This document shows, in pieces, positions 12,091 through 23,605 of a stretch of 64,000 nucleotides of DNA; the stretch's first letter is position 1, and every line of letters starts with the position of its first letter. A program made the position numbers and the translations under genes. Under the pieces are notes generated by a model. It saw nothing but the letters and a program-made list of their open reading frames with translations. It was not told the DNA's origin and ran no database searches. Source of the stretch: Calycina herbarum (lineage: Eukaryota > Ascomycota > Leotiomycetes > Helotiales > Pezizellaceae); the NCBI GenBank assembly GCA_001414485.1, contig LLEY01000126.1:118581-182580 (forward strand), given 5' to 3'.

Positions 12091-13694
12091 ATGGCTTCCC
12101 TTTCTTCACGGTCTCTTGTTAGAGTTTCTCGAACTATCGCACGCTCCAATGGCAGGTGCTCGTTCACATACTGCATCCAGCAGCGAAGCTTCGTAGTGGT
12201 GGCTGGAAACGATGGCACCCTCCCACTGAAAGGCTTCAAGGTCCTGGATATGACGAGAGTGCTGGCTGGTGTATGAAAACCCAATACATATGCAAACTTC
12301 TTTGCTAATTGATCATGCTCAGCCATACTGCACTCAGATTTTAGGGGACTGTATTTATTCCATTCCTTAAAATTCCATGCTCGTATGCTAATTCATCGCA
12401 GTGGGGTGCGCCCAAAAACCATAACGAGAACCATTCCACAAGCTTACGAGATTCAGCGCAGAAGTCATAAAGGTTGAACATCCTACTAAAGGCGACGACA
12501 CAAGACAATGGGGCCCACCGTATGCGAAATATAAAGAAGGTTCGGGTAAGGAAGGCCCAGGAGAAAGTGCCTATTTCCTCTCAGTAAGAAACCCCTCCTC
12601 CCCCAAGCCAACAGCAAGCTAATATGAAGGCGCAGGTAAATCGGAACAAGAAATCTCTCGGCCTCTCTTTTCAACATAAATCGGGCGTGGAAATCCTGCA
12701 CAAACTCGTAGCAGAGAGCGATATTCTCGTCGAAAACTATCTCCCCGGGACACTGAAGAAATACGGCATGGACTTCGAGACACTGCACAAGTTAAACCCA
12801 CGTTTAATATATGCTTCAATCACAGGATATGGTCAGACGGGTCCATATTCAAACAGAGCTGGCTATGATGTTATGGTCGAGGCAGAAATGGGGTTGATGC
12901 ATATTACTGGAAGCAGAGATGGCCCTCCGGTCAAGGTAGGTGTTGCAGTCACGGATCTCACCACCGGATTATATACTAGCAATAGTATAATGGCTGCAAT
13001 TATTGCCAGAAGCCGGACAGGTAGGGGGCAACATATCGATGTTGCTTTGAGCGATTGTCAAGTCGCAACTCTTGCCAACATAGCAAGTAGTTGTCTAATA
13101 AGTGGAGACAAGGACCAAGGAAGGTGGGGTACAGCACATCGTCAGTTTGCTCTCCAAATATCAGGTATATTTGCTAACGAATGTTTAGCTGCAATTGTTC
13201 CTTACCGGTCCTACAAAACTAAAGACGGAGATATCTTGTTCGGTGGGGGAAATGACCGCCTTTTCGGCTTGATTTGCAATGGACTTGGTCGCCCGGAGTG
13301 GACAACAGATCCAAAATTTTTAGTCAATACCCAAAGAATCATAAATCGCGTCGAATTAGACGATTCGATAGAAGGAATAACCAAAACCAAAACAACGGAA
13401 GAATGGCTGGATATTTATGAAGGCTCTGGACTTCCTTACGCAGCGGTGAACGATGTTCAAGGCACTTTGAATCACAAACATGTTCTGGCTCGAGACATGG
13501 TAAAAGAGATGGATCATGAGTTTTGCGGAGATATCAAAATGGTCAATACGCCTGTTAAATACAGCGAGAGCAAACCAAGTATTCGGACAGCACCGCCTAT
13601 GCTGGGGCAGCATACAGATGAGGTTCTTCGAGATTTTCTGGGATTAAGTGAGGAGGAAATAGAGTCACTCAAGTCAGAAGGTGCCGTGAAATAG
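12091..13694 (+). CDS. Class III (CaiB/BaiF) CoA-transferase, mitochondrial
   Basis: Transfers CoA between dicarboxylic acids; closest in pattern to succinate-hydroxymethylglutarate CoA-transferase (SUGCT-like). Exons: 12091-12270, 12323-12350, 12402-12405, 12457-12583, 12636-13140, 13189-13694. Product 449 residues, the usual length. The N-terminus ([20 protein letters not shown]) is basic and Ser-rich like a mitochondrial presequence. Motifs: [76 protein letters not shown] and the C-terminal APPMLGQHT. The first four introns are needed to keep the conserved N-terminus. The 4-nt exon supplies Leu-Gly of GDLGAEV. The fifth intron (13141-13188) is 48 nt and stop-free, so unspliced RNA would stay in frame with 16 extra residues. 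Single gene with no operon context. Confidence 0.93.
12402..12405 (+). other. Predicted 4-nt micro-exon (TGGG)
   Basis: Flanked by TCGCAG at the left and GTGCGC at the right. Introns on both sides are 51 bp (12351-12401 and 12406-12456). Joining GAC T, TGGG and C GCA GAA GTC gives Asp-Leu-Gly-Ala-Glu-Val, the family consensus. Skipping it breaks the frame. Confidence 0.7.
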
Positions 13695-14344
13695 TAAATA
13701 GAGAAATACAAACGACCAAGATGATATGGATTTCAAGCTCTATTTCCCTTTTTTGTCGAGTAAATCAGTCCCTTATTGGCTGACACCAGACCTGCAACCA
13801 ACTGAACCTTACTTTCACCATGAGTAGAACATTTGGTACAAATACTCTGGAAATGACTTTAAATCGTTCAAAGGGTAGAAATCAAGATTAAGTCATCCTT
13901 ATTCACCAAAGAGTTTGGAACAATGATAGATGGGAAAGTACCTTAGTTTCTACTTGGTCTTCACCTCAGCCTTGAAGTTGTTCACGTGTGTTATTCCACG
14001 TGATTTTTGATGCGGGATTCTCCTCCACGTAAGGTTCGATTACTATCTTCCTGTATCGCAGACCATCAATTCGCAAACCCTGCAATCTATTCAGGGTGAT
14101 GTTTCTGCTTCCAATGGCAATTTTTGAAGCTTCTTAACACTTCCCCTGCCCCACGTCGCGTATCCGACGACTCGATCGATCGATACATTACGACCTCAAT
14201 CTGAATCGGCCCAATTCGTACTCCTGCCCATAAGGTTGCTCCCCTATCCTGCGTGCTCTCTGGCTGTTTCTAATTATCATGCCAGTCTGAATAGGTTCCG
14301 GCGCAAAATCGCAAATCCCAACCGACTTGTCGTGTCGCGATAAG
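13695..14344. other. Intergenic, promoter region of PHD-finger gene
   Basis: Contains a short GATCGATCGATCGATA run near 14173. No gene is supported. Confidence 0.6.
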
Positions 14345-15827
14345 ATGGACTCTGACGCGCCCCCCAAGTCGCCGAATGGCAGTGGAAATCAAGAGATGCC
14401 ACCCACTGAATCGCCTCCCAAATATGTGCCTCAATTCTCTGCCACGACGGAAATGATTCTCAAGCGCATTCAGAGCGGTGCTTCTGGCACAATGAGTACA
14501 CCCTCCAACCTCTCCTCATTGGGCATTACGGGCACGCCTCCAGGCTATGAAGACATGAGGCGCAACGTCTTGCTAGGCATGAAGACAACGTTGAACATGG
14601 AAGTTCCAGATACGCCTTCTCGCCCTATACAATACAAATCAAGGTCTGGGAAGGGTTCTGCGAGGGAAGGTGCGCCAAGACCCTCTTCCACCCCAAAGAG
14701 CAGGAGCAGTGCTGATGGTGGCTCTGGCACAAAAGAGAGAAGGAAGCCGGGCCCCAAATACAACCGCGCAAAGGCAGGCTCAAAGCGGAAGAGAGCAAAG
14801 TCTGAGAGCATGAGTGAAGAAGAGGAATCGGATGCCATGTCGAAACTGGGTGGTGATTCTGATTCTGACGATGCTGAGAGTGTCACTGAATTTCCTAAAG
14901 TGACACAGTCTGGACGACAAATCGTAAAGCCTGCACAATTTGTTCCAGCAGCACAAGAGCCCAATACCAAACGCAGGGCACCTTCAAAACGAACCCAGGA
15001 ACAGGCTCTATGCAAAACATGTTCACGCGGGCACAGCCCCCAAAACAACATGATTGTATTCTGCGATGGATGTAATTTGGGATGGCATCAGATGTGTCAC
15101 GACCCAGTTGTTTCTGAGGAAATGGTAAAGGACGAAGATGCCCCATGGTTTTGTTCAGACTGCAGTCGAAAGAGAGGTATCAAAACTGCTGGTGCTGAGT
15201 CAAAGCCGACCAGCTGGCAAGGTCGCAGTTCAGAAGAGGTATTTCCCCAGATCACCCCCCAATACAACATCTACTTACCAAATTTAGAAACGCTCGTACT
15301 TCAACTCCCTCCCACATCAACAGCTCGTATCCCTTCTCATGCAAGCTACAGTCTTACACCCGAATATTCCGATTTTTCCTCAGACGTTTAATCCCCCACC
15401 CACCCAGGCGCAACGAGCGCAATCCTCAGATCGTCGTACAAACATCCACCCACAACAACCATTCCCGCCTTCTGGCACCACAGGTCTATTCACTCGAGCT
15501 GAATCACACCCTCACGCACCCATAAACTTCATTCGCAAAATCCCACCAGGTCAAACACCACCAGCGTCGTTCTCACCCTCCCAACCTTCATTCAACAACC
15601 ACGCTTCCTCGGCACCACCGACTGTAAACCCCCAAGGTGACGAAAGTAGGGAAAGTACACCAGCTAGTCCCCCTTATCCCAAAGCAGGCAATGGACTGAT
15701 GTCCAAATTGGGTCCAGATGAGGACGATGCTGAGTGGTTGCTTGATAACAATGATTTTACGGCTTTCAGTCATACAATTTTCGATGAGAACGGAATGAGG
15801 ATGGAGGAGAATGGCTTGCCGGTTTAA
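14345..15827 (+). CDS. PHD-finger protein
   Basis: Two exons, 14345-15238 and 15288-15827, with a 49-bp intron (GTATTT..TTTAG). The product is 477 residues. Residues 1-220 are Ser/Pro/Lys-rich with basic stretches (SKRKRAKSESMSEEEE) that look like nuclear targeting and disordered chromatin-protein sequence. A single C4HC3 PHD finger starts at about residue 223 (CKTCSRGHSP, VFCDGCNLGWHQMCHDP, WFCSDCSRKRG) and would bind histone H3 tails. After the intron comes KRSYFNSLPHQQLVSLLMQA then TVLHPNIPIFP, a short helical element often seen after this finger in ascomycete proteins, followed by a Pro-rich tail and an acidic end. Start: the first in-frame ATG. Likely chromatin-associated; exact complex unknown. 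Confidence 0.9.
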
Positions 15828-16961
15828 GGGTCTTGAAACTTCCGTAATATTGATAAGTATGATTTGCATTGCAAAAATGTACTAGGTTTTTCTTGGTGGT
15901 TAGTTGAGCATCATCATTGATAGAGATTAATGTAACGCAACTTGCAAATATTTCATGAATCACATCAGACACATTCCTTCTGCGATTTCTTTTGTCAGTT
16001 CATGAAGTCTATTTAGAAAGCTCAGAATAGCCGCCTTCCATGTTTCTCCGTATTTTTTGCGAAAGGTCTTTTTTTACCTTCTGGCCACAGCGGATAGTAC
16101 TCATTCATAACGGCCGCTAATTTCTTTGTTTTCCTGAGAGCCCTTGGCTTCAAGTTTGCCTCTCGCTCCTATTGCTCTACGAGAAGCGAGTAGAACCTGG
16201 GAAGCAAACCAGGAGTCACATCTCAACACCAGTCCCCACCTCCATTATCAGTTTAGGCTACCCGTACCTGGCATGGATTTTTCTGTATGAATACTACCTC
16301 TAAACTTTAACATGGCGCCGGTGGAATTAAATTCTCTTTCTTGTATCAGTGACATTGCATTTGGGTTCCATTCAATATCAACATCGAAGAAGTATCAATG
16401 CCGAAATCCAGCTGTCCCCTCTGGGGGTTTCCTAGCAGAAAAGAGAAATTTCCAGACACCCAATAGCTAGCGGATGGAGACTGTAAGATTTTAAGGGGAC
16501 TTTTGGGAGAGCCGGAACTACTTTAGAACCATAATCTGAACATCAAAATCGACAGTATTGGAATGCTTCTTCTCCCACAGGCCAGCAAAGTGTTTAATTA
16601 TCCTAGAAATCTAGCATAATCGTAGTAAATGTCAGGAATAATCTCTTGGATTGTCTCAAAATTCTGAGTGGACTGTTTTAGATGTCCAAAACATACGATA
16701 AGATTTGAAATTGTGCTATGCAAGTAGAATAATGAATTAAATCGTGTTTATTTGCAAGAAGCACGTTCATTCGCTTTTCTATCTGTCGTAAGTTTAGGTG
16801 ACTCATTGAATTCTCCTAGAAGTTTGGGACAATCTCTCGATTTTCAGGATAATACAATCCTCAAATCTCAACCAAGACAGAAATCCCGACTTTATATAAA
16901 CAGACTTCTTCGCTGCTTCACTACCAGCCCCAACTCCCCAAAAGCCCACGTCTTCAAGACC
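15828..16961. other. Intergenic between convergent genes
   Basis: Over 1.1 kb between the ends of the PHD-finger and GFA-family genes. No supported gene, RNA or repeat. Confidence 0.6.
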
Positions 16962-17533
16962 TCAAGCCTCCTTCAAAGGACCCCCCTTACTCCCCTCCCA
17001 GAACCTCGTCCCCTCCTTGCAAATCCCATCAGTAACACCCTTAATTTCATTCTGCACCCAAAAGTGCTCCCCTCCAAAATCCTTCCCCGCCAAAGCAACA
17101 CCATACCCCTCCTTCAGTTCCCCATTCCCATCTCTCTTCCCCACAAGAAACTCCTCATCAAAAGTCCCAACCGCAAGTTCCCAATCCCCACTCTTCCCCT
17201 CCTTTCTTTCCGTCCAACCGAGTGTTGAACCACATGTACCACAGAAAGCACGATAACAACCCGGGGAAGAGTTGTATTCTTTGTAGGTGCGCTGGGAGAG
17301 CCAGGTTAGTTCTGAGGCGGAGGCTGTGTGGAAGTTGTAGATTAGGGAGCCGGTGTTTTTGCGACATTGGGTGCATTGACATGTATGTGGCTGGTTGGGG
17401 GGTTAGGACTTGGTTTTTGGAGAGGGGTTTGAGGACTTACTCCTGTTTTCCAATCGTGGTCTGGGGAGAAGTTGATTTCGAAACGGACTCCTCCACAGAG
17501 ACAGCCACCTGTGACTTTCTCCGGGTATGCCAT
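16962..17533 (-). CDS. GFA/CENP-V family zinc-binding protein
   Basis: Glutathione-dependent formaldehyde-activating (GFA) family, a zinc beta-fold. Exon 1 is 17533-17441, intron 17391-17440 (50 bp, GTAAGT..CCAG), exon 2 17390-16962; 173 residues. Zinc ligands are visible: GGCLCGGVRFEI near the N-terminus, PHTCQCTQCRKNTGS at the start of exon 2, and YRAFCGTCGSTLGW in the middle. The C-terminus (KEGTRFWEGSKGGPLKEA) is typical in length. Many fungal members have no proven enzyme activity; some form S-hydroxymethylglutathione, others are of unknown role. The splice join is supported because CxC..C spacing is restored exactly. Confidence 0.92.
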
Positions 17534-18381
17534 TGTGAGTAAAACAAGTTTAGTTTTCTTTTTAAAAAAAGGTTATGAAGTATGAGACGAGAGTCTTGAT
17601 ACTTCTAGAGATACAGTGCTTCTTACCGCGGAGGATGAAAACCTGATGTAGGAATTGATTTTCAAGCGACATCATCAGGTATAAAATGGTCCAATCAGAC
17701 ATACAATAGATTGCGCCCTCCCGTTTGCACTTGCAGACGAGATCACGGGGTACAGGAAAAAGAAATGTAAGACAACGGAGAAGACATCCCCCGCACGAAC
17801 AAACTTAAGGATCATCAACCAGTGATTTCCTTCAGCTTTCTGCCTCGACCCCCGAAGAGTCTAAGACGGAGAGATGTCAAAAAGAGAAGGGCGTGGGATC
17901 GTCACAATAAGGTTGGAAACTTGGCGACCAATCACAGTATTGTACCACACACAATGTAAGAACCAGTAAGATTCAATTTTTGCTTAATTTATTAGTAACA
18001 CCTCTTTTCCATTTTCCCATGTCTCTACCCGAGGAAGTCCTGATGCCCAATACCTGCCAGCAGATCATATGCATATGCCATCTACCGATGTATGATGGTT
18101 TTCCGAAGCCCCCCAAAACGCCTTTTCCATCCCTCCTTTGCGCCGAGAGTTCATATCCCGAACCTGAACCTCCAAAACCCAGAGAGTCCCGTTTTCCCTA
18201 AACACCCAATGAGTTTTGCATCATTCTTCGCTCTCCCAAAATAGAGTTGATCATTTATTCGTCACCGCTTTTCCGTCTCCGCTCGAATTCTTGGCAAAAT
18301 CTTCAAAGTTGATTCTGTCGAGATTCCTTTTTGAAATAATATTTTTGCATGTAGTTGTTGGCTTGTCTGGTATCGTGCAAT
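17534..18381. other. Intergenic
   Basis: Upstream of the GFA-family gene (its promoter lies at the left end). No supported gene. Confidence 0.55.
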
Positions 18382-18642
18382 CTAATGAGAGGAAGATGTT
18401 TCGCGGAAATGTTGCTGGTAATTGAGGGTAGCTGATGGTGTGCTGGCTTGCTGGTTGTGTGACTTGGTAGCGACAAAATAAGAACTGCCAGAGTTGGAAG
18501 CAGGTGACGAGGTTGTTGGTGAGATTGGTTGGAGGGAAGAGATAGAAGCATGGTTTAGTCGGGCGTCTGTTTGAACAGCCTTTGGAAGCCATCGGGGCCA
18601 GACTTGGGCAGCGCGAGCAATTGATTGCTGAGGGAAAGACAT
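18382..18642 (-). CDS. Small hypothetical protein (86 aa)
   Basis: Open frame from an ATG at 18642. The first 30 residues (MSFPQQSIARAAQVWPRWLP and following) are basic and amphipathic like a mitochondrial presequence, followed by a Ser/Thr/Pro/Gln-rich tail. I do not recognise a family. It could be a small mitochondrial protein, the first exon of a longer gene, or a chance frame. Confidence 0.3.
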   Translation of the reverse strand: MSFPQQSIARAAQVWPRWLPKAVQTDARLNHASISSLQPISPTTSSPASNSGSSYFVATKSHNQQASTPSATLNYQQHFRETSSSH

Positions 18643-19591
18643 TTTTGTATGGTTTTGAGAGTTTTGAGTAGGCTAACTGATAGTCTTTTGGAAGTGAATG
18701 GCGGGATGAATAGCAGTAGGAGATGGATGAGAAGATGATTGAGATTGAAGAGGAAAGGGAAGATCAACACCTCTTATATGCTGACTGACCTGATGCACGA
18801 TCAGGCCTGTATCAGGTCATTGGACACACGATATGCAGCCATGAGTACATATGCGGGGGGGCATGGCTTTACTCTTCCCTTGATGTAAGAGGTTGATCAG
18901 TTCGAAGTTGACTCAAAGAAAAATGGATCAGTCCACAGTGGTGGGATGCATCGGACTCTTCCGCGCGTGGGGTCAATTCCCTCATAGAGAAATCTTGAGT
19001 TGCAGAAATACCGCACTGGCCAAAATACCTCCAAAGCAATCCTCTCTAATGGATTATACCAAGCGATTAACAGGCGCAAAAACAACTCTCTCACAGGTAC
19101 CATGGTAAAAATGGAGCGAGCCAAGTCGCCTTGAAACTTCTTTGGCTGACCTCGGTCGCATAGCTCTCTTCGCTTGGCTGCTACAAAACGACCACCTTGG
19201 CATTTGCCGCGAGGACTCTCCAGTCTCGAGGCGTTTGAACAAGGCTGTGATAAAGAGGGAGAGAGAGCCAGTTTGCGGTCAATGCTTGACTTCCAAGCTC
19301 TCTTATCTCTACCATAAAGTCGGGTCGTTTCCACAGGAGGAAAAAGAGACTCTAGAAGATGGATCCGACTATTTCATCCAAACTATCTAGAGCTGGTCGA
19401 AAACCTTGGCTTCTGATGATCTGATCGGGCCTTTCAACAAGGAACCAATGCACTAATGCATTGATGCGAGTTACCAAACTTTTCCATTTAGAATCTCGAG
19501 AGACGAAACCATCACTATCTGAGATAGTTTGAATCACAAAAACTCCACTTCAAGGGAGGCAAGATAAGAAAAGTTGGTGACAAGGACAAGT
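18643..19591. other. Intergenic
   Basis: Frames in this stretch overlap each other on both strands and show no motif. No supported gene or RNA. Confidence 0.55.
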
Positions 19592-20336
19592 TCATTTCTT
19601 TACTTGTGCTAATCTTGCATCAACAATCCGCTCGACCATCTTTTGAAGGATGGCAGACTCTCCACTTGTGCCTTTGGAAAAGTAACCTTCGACTGCTTTC
19701 TCGACGTATTTTCCAATCTGGTCCACTTCGACATTGACCTCATCCCCAGGGACCTTGCCCGCCGTGACGACCTTCTCTTGTGTGTATGAGATCAACATGA
19801 CCTCCCACCATCCCTCTTCTTCGTCGACCTTTGTGACTGTCAAGCTTGCGCCATCCAGAGTCACATAGCCCTTCTCAACCACGTATCGAAGAACCGTCTT
19901 ATCGCGAGGTTGGAATCGAAAGGTCATCGCATTTCCATCTGGCTCCTTCTTCAAGATTGTGGCGACAGTGTCGACATGGCCTTGCACAAAGTGCCCTCCC
20001 ATCCGAGTACTCGCAGAGACAGCCCGCTCCAAGTTGACATTGCTCTTCTCCTTGAGTGATCCCAAATTTGTTCGACGCAGCGTTTCGGGTGCGACGCCAA
20101 CCTTGAAGGAGGAATTATCGAACGCGGTGACTGTCAAGCATGTGCCATTGATACTAATGCTATCACCGAGATGGCAATCGCCTAAGATTTCGGAAGCGTT
20201 GGAAATTGTGAGGGTTGTGCCTCCATCGTTGGATTGCGCATTGAGTTCGGAGACGACTGGACACAGTGAGCAATTGCAGGATGAAAGGAGAAGAAGAGAT
20301 CCAACCTCCAATGATCTCTACGATGCCAGTGAACAT
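19592..20336 (-). CDS. RIB5: Riboflavin synthase (alpha chain)
   Basis: Final step of riboflavin synthesis: dismutation of two 6,7-dimethyl-8-ribityllumazine molecules. Exon 1 is 20336-20306 and encodes only MFTGIVEIIG; the intron is about 20257-20305 (49 bp); exon 2 runs to 19592. Product 231 residues, the normal length for a homotrimeric enzyme built from two tandem lumazine-binding barrels. First barrel: MFTGIVE, GDSISINGTCLTV and APETLRRTNLG. Second barrel: GGHFVQGHVDTVA, KGYVTLDGASLTV and the helical C-terminus. Catalytic-site residues around the N-terminal MFTG and the Ser/His-containing GHFVQGHVD are present. The short first exon is decided by the universal MFTGIVE start. Cytosolic. 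Confidence 0.95.
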
Positions 20337-21955
20337 GATTTTGGCCTGTGTTGGGTGGAAAGTCACATCTCGAATTGGATGATGTAAGTCTAGTTACACC
20401 TGCTTGGAGGTGGGGGTCTCGGACCGTTACGGCCCGGCCTGAATCTCCGTTATTGAAACAATATCCATGTAAGTAAAACAGTTGCACGAAAACGCCTAGA
20501 ATAATTAATAAATAAATGTCGAGCTTCATTTGTTCAATTATTCTAGGTCTTCTCATAAAGTTTTAAGAAATCCGATATACATATGGTACCCCGCAAACGG
20601 AGTTGATAATCCAAAAGAGGTTAGGGCAATTGATATTCGTACCTCATTTTTGCTAAGTTTAAGTAAGTAAGCCATTCTACTTCTGGTAAGGTGTTCTGAC
20701 GTCGAGTAAGCTGCGCGTAAGCTGCAAGTAAGCTGCCAACTTTCTTGCTACATCTATACAGCCACCTGCTTAACTCTTAGCCACACTCGAGCCACGTATT
20801 TTGCGCACCAGATATTTATTGCGGAATTCCTCAAATCTCCTATGCCCTGTATCTAATGCCAAAATAATATCAATAGTGTTTGGTATTCAGGCAGATTTTA
20901 ACTTATCTTACACGATCTCACACAACTGAACTTCAATATTTTATGTTTTCTCAGATTTCATTTGTAGAATTATTCGTCTCAAATTATATGAGAAAGTCTA
21001 GAATAAACAAACTTGTCGATGCTTGTTACGGGGGTATTCCGTTTTAAGCTTCACTTTATTTGATTGTTTTAAACCTTCTCAAATAATCAATAAATCAAAT
21101 ATACTTACGAAAAAATTAACTGGTGCATAAAGACTAAGTTTATAATGAATAAACCAACTGCTCCAGATGACTTTTTGTTACTTTTGCACCATCTTAGCTT
21201 GGCCGTTCCTCCAAAGTCTAAAAAACTGCCCCACTTTAGCACGAAAATAAAACCTTTTTTAAACCCCCCTTCTACCTTAGATTGTGTAAAAATTCAACAA
21301 AAATGAAACCATTTGTGATCATCGCTCCCATGGGCTTTGGTGGAATAACTAGGGCGGCCGAGGATGAAAATAATAGAGAATAATCTGAAGTTTTTGAGAG
21401 AAATATAGACGAATTATTAGGCCTATAAGTATGAAATATTCAAAAGGTAGACTTCCATACTCACTTCTGTAGCAACAGGTAAGATCTATACAGCATTCAA
21501 CGAGGCGAGAAAAGAAGAGTGATTTCACTCGCTAAATGATATTCGTGAACTAATGAAGGTTGGTAATCATAGCTCACCTAAAACATTAACCAGGCTATGT
21601 AGCTAGTAGACATACCAATAAAATATATCGAAACCAGAGACACGGTCCAGTTGAAAGAGAGTTGTTCTCTTTGTTGAAATGCACCTGCTGTTCTCGGCTC
21701 ATCTCTCTTTCTTTGTCTAACCGAGACCAGGTTTACTATCTTCTAGAAAGAAACCAAAAAAAGATTTACATCCTCGGATCAAGAAATGGATCTTTGATTA
21801 TAAACAACATCAAGGTTTCAATCTCTTCATTTTTAAATATCAACTCGAGTCTTGTCGGCTACGCGAACTTTACACAACACAAATATACACCTTTGGCTAC
21901 ACCATAATAAAACTTCTAACCAGAAACCACGACGCACAAACACACACGAAAAAAA
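20337..21955. other. Intergenic, AT-rich
   Basis: 1.6 kb without a supported gene. It holds three imperfectly spaced GTAAGCTGC words at about 20706-20735 and scattered AT-rich stretches. It contains the promoters of the riboflavin synthase gene (left) and the Lys-rich repeat protein (right). Confidence 0.55.
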
Positions 21956-23530
21956 ATGCCTCCCAAAAAGCCACCTAAGAATCCGCGACCGCCCCCATCC
22001 CCCTTATTAAAACGTATACCCCGCGCCGCAAAAACAGCCGCAATCGAAAAAATCTTCAATATCTACCAGAAAAATACGAGAAAGCCAGCAGCAAGTAAGA
22101 AGCAGCCTAATAAGAAACTAGCCAAAAAACCATCCAAAAAGCCAATTGAAGAATCAGACGAGGAACCGGACAAACCAGTTGAGGAATCACCTATCAAGGA
22201 ATCTAAGAAGAAACCAGTGAAGAAACCAGTGAGCAAACCAGTGAAAGAGACGGTGAAAGGATTAGACGAGATATCAGACGAATCAGTTGAGGAACCAATC
22301 GAAGAACCAGTGGAAAAACCAGTTAAGAAACCAATTATACCAAGGAAACCAAAGTCCAAAAAACAAAGATCTGAAACTGTCTCCGAACCCGAATCCCCAA
22401 GAAAGAAAGGGGCAAAAAAGACACAAGCAGCGAAACCCATGAGACCACAAGAAGAATCAGTCACACCGAGCACATCAAAGTCCAAAAAGCGAAAATCGGA
22501 ATCGGAATCGGATCCCGAATCCCCGAGAAGTGTGAAAAAGGCAAAAATAATCAACGAAAGCGGAGATTCAATTACACCGAGCCCAAAAGAACCCAAAAGG
22601 CAAAAGCCAAAAACAGCGAAACTTAAGAGGATGATTGTCGAAAGCGAAGATTCAGGTACACCGAGCACAATGGAGCCTAAAAAGCAAAAGGCAGAATCTG
22701 AGCTCAATTCCCCAAGAAAAAGTCCAAGGAAATCATCAATCAAAAAACGCTACACAACGTTTCCCGAGAGAAAGAAATTGTACAATAAGGTTCCAAAATT
22801 GGAACCAGTTCCCCAAAAGAAACCTCGTGCTCCCAAATCTACCCCATCTCCTCGAACCCCCAAATCCAAATCTCCCCAACCCAGAAAGTACGCTACAGAT
22901 ATCGAAGAGGCAATAGAAAAGGCAAAAGAAAAGAAAAAGGAGAAAGAAGAAGCCAGAGAGAAAGGGATATTCACAGGCTCAAACACCTCAGCCTCCCTAA
23001 ACTCAGAAGGAAAAAATATTATAAGGCAATTTGCAAAAGCAAAGTGGCGAGAAGAACAGGACTCGGATATGAGCACGGCGGAAATGCAACCTGATCCTGT
23101 CACAAATATAATATTTGACAGGAACAAAAAGAGATCGGTACGACCGAACGGGCAAAGACGAATGTCGTCGCGTGAACAGGTGAGGGCCCACAAAGAAATT
23201 GGTCAGCACAACGTTGAAAGGGAATTCGTGGATTCCACTCTTTCCATTTCACCTATGACATCTAGAAAGGCGAAACCTAAAAAGGGAAAAGAGAAGGAAG
23301 GAGAGGGGAAAGGGAAAGAAAGAGAGACGGAAGAGGAATTATCGCCAGGGAAAACCCCATCGGCCAAATCCTCAACGAAATCCTCACCAGCTAAATCTTC
23401 ACCAGCTAAATCTTCACCAGCTAAATCTTCACCAGCTAAATCGTCACCAGCTAAATCCTCGCCAGCATCTTCATCAGCCAAATCTTCATCTGCTAGATCC
23501 TCGTCAGCAAAATCCACACCAGCTAAATAA
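21956..23530 (+). CDS. Lys/Ser/Pro-rich repeat protein
   Basis: 524 residues in one frame from an ATG at 21956 (MPPKKPPKNPRPPP). Highly basic and low in complexity. Imperfect EEPxxKPVKKP-type repeats occupy about residues 60-130, then SESESDPESPR-type acidic/serine blocks, a central KKKEKEEAREK segment, and a C-terminal run of SSPAK repeats (23380-23460). Such composition resembles histone-H1-like or chromatin linker proteins; I cannot name a family. The frame continues past the TAA at 23528-23530 with the same repeat character (STAKSSPAEPSPADSYEIIF) to a second TAA at 23603-23605. The annotated end may therefore be a recent nonsense change or an allele. Confidence 0.7.
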   Translation: MPPKKPPKNPRPPPSPLLKRIPRAAKTAAIEKIFNIYQKNTRKPAASKKQPNKKLAKKPSKKPIEESDEEPDKPVEESPIKESKKKPVKKPVSKPVKETVKGLDEISDESVEEPIEEPVEKPVKKPIIPRKPKSKKQRSETVSEPESPRKKGAKKTQAAKPMRPQEESVTPSTSKSKKRKSESESDPESPRSVKKAKIINESGDSITPSPKEPKRQKPKTAKLKRMIVESEDSGTPSTMEPKKQKAESELNSPRKSPRKSSIKKRYTTFPERKKLYNKVPKLEPVPQKKPRAPKSTPSPRTPKSKSPQPRKYATDIEEAIEKAKEKKKEKEEAREKGIFTGSNTSASLNSEGKNIIRQFAKAKWREEQDSDMSTAEMQPDPVTNIIFDRNKKRSVRPNGQRRMSSREQVRAHKEIGQHNVEREFVDSTLSISPMTSRKAKPKKGKEKEGEGKGKERETEEELSPGKTPSAKSSTKSSPAKSSPAKSSPAKSSPAKSSPAKSSPASSSAKSSSARSSSAKSTPAK

Positions 23531-23605
23531 TCAACTGCGAAATCCTCACCAGCTGAACCCTCACCAGCGGATTCCTACGAAATTATCTTTACCGACGGCA
23601 GTTAA

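Noticed and set aside
14545..15051. 168-codon minus-strand frame opposite the PHD-finger gene
   Set aside because: Antisense shadow of a well-supported exon.
22063..22743. 226-codon minus-strand frame opposite the Lys-rich protein
   Set aside because: Produced by the repetitive AAA/CCA codons of the coding strand; Phe/Gly/Leu repeats are an antisense artefact.
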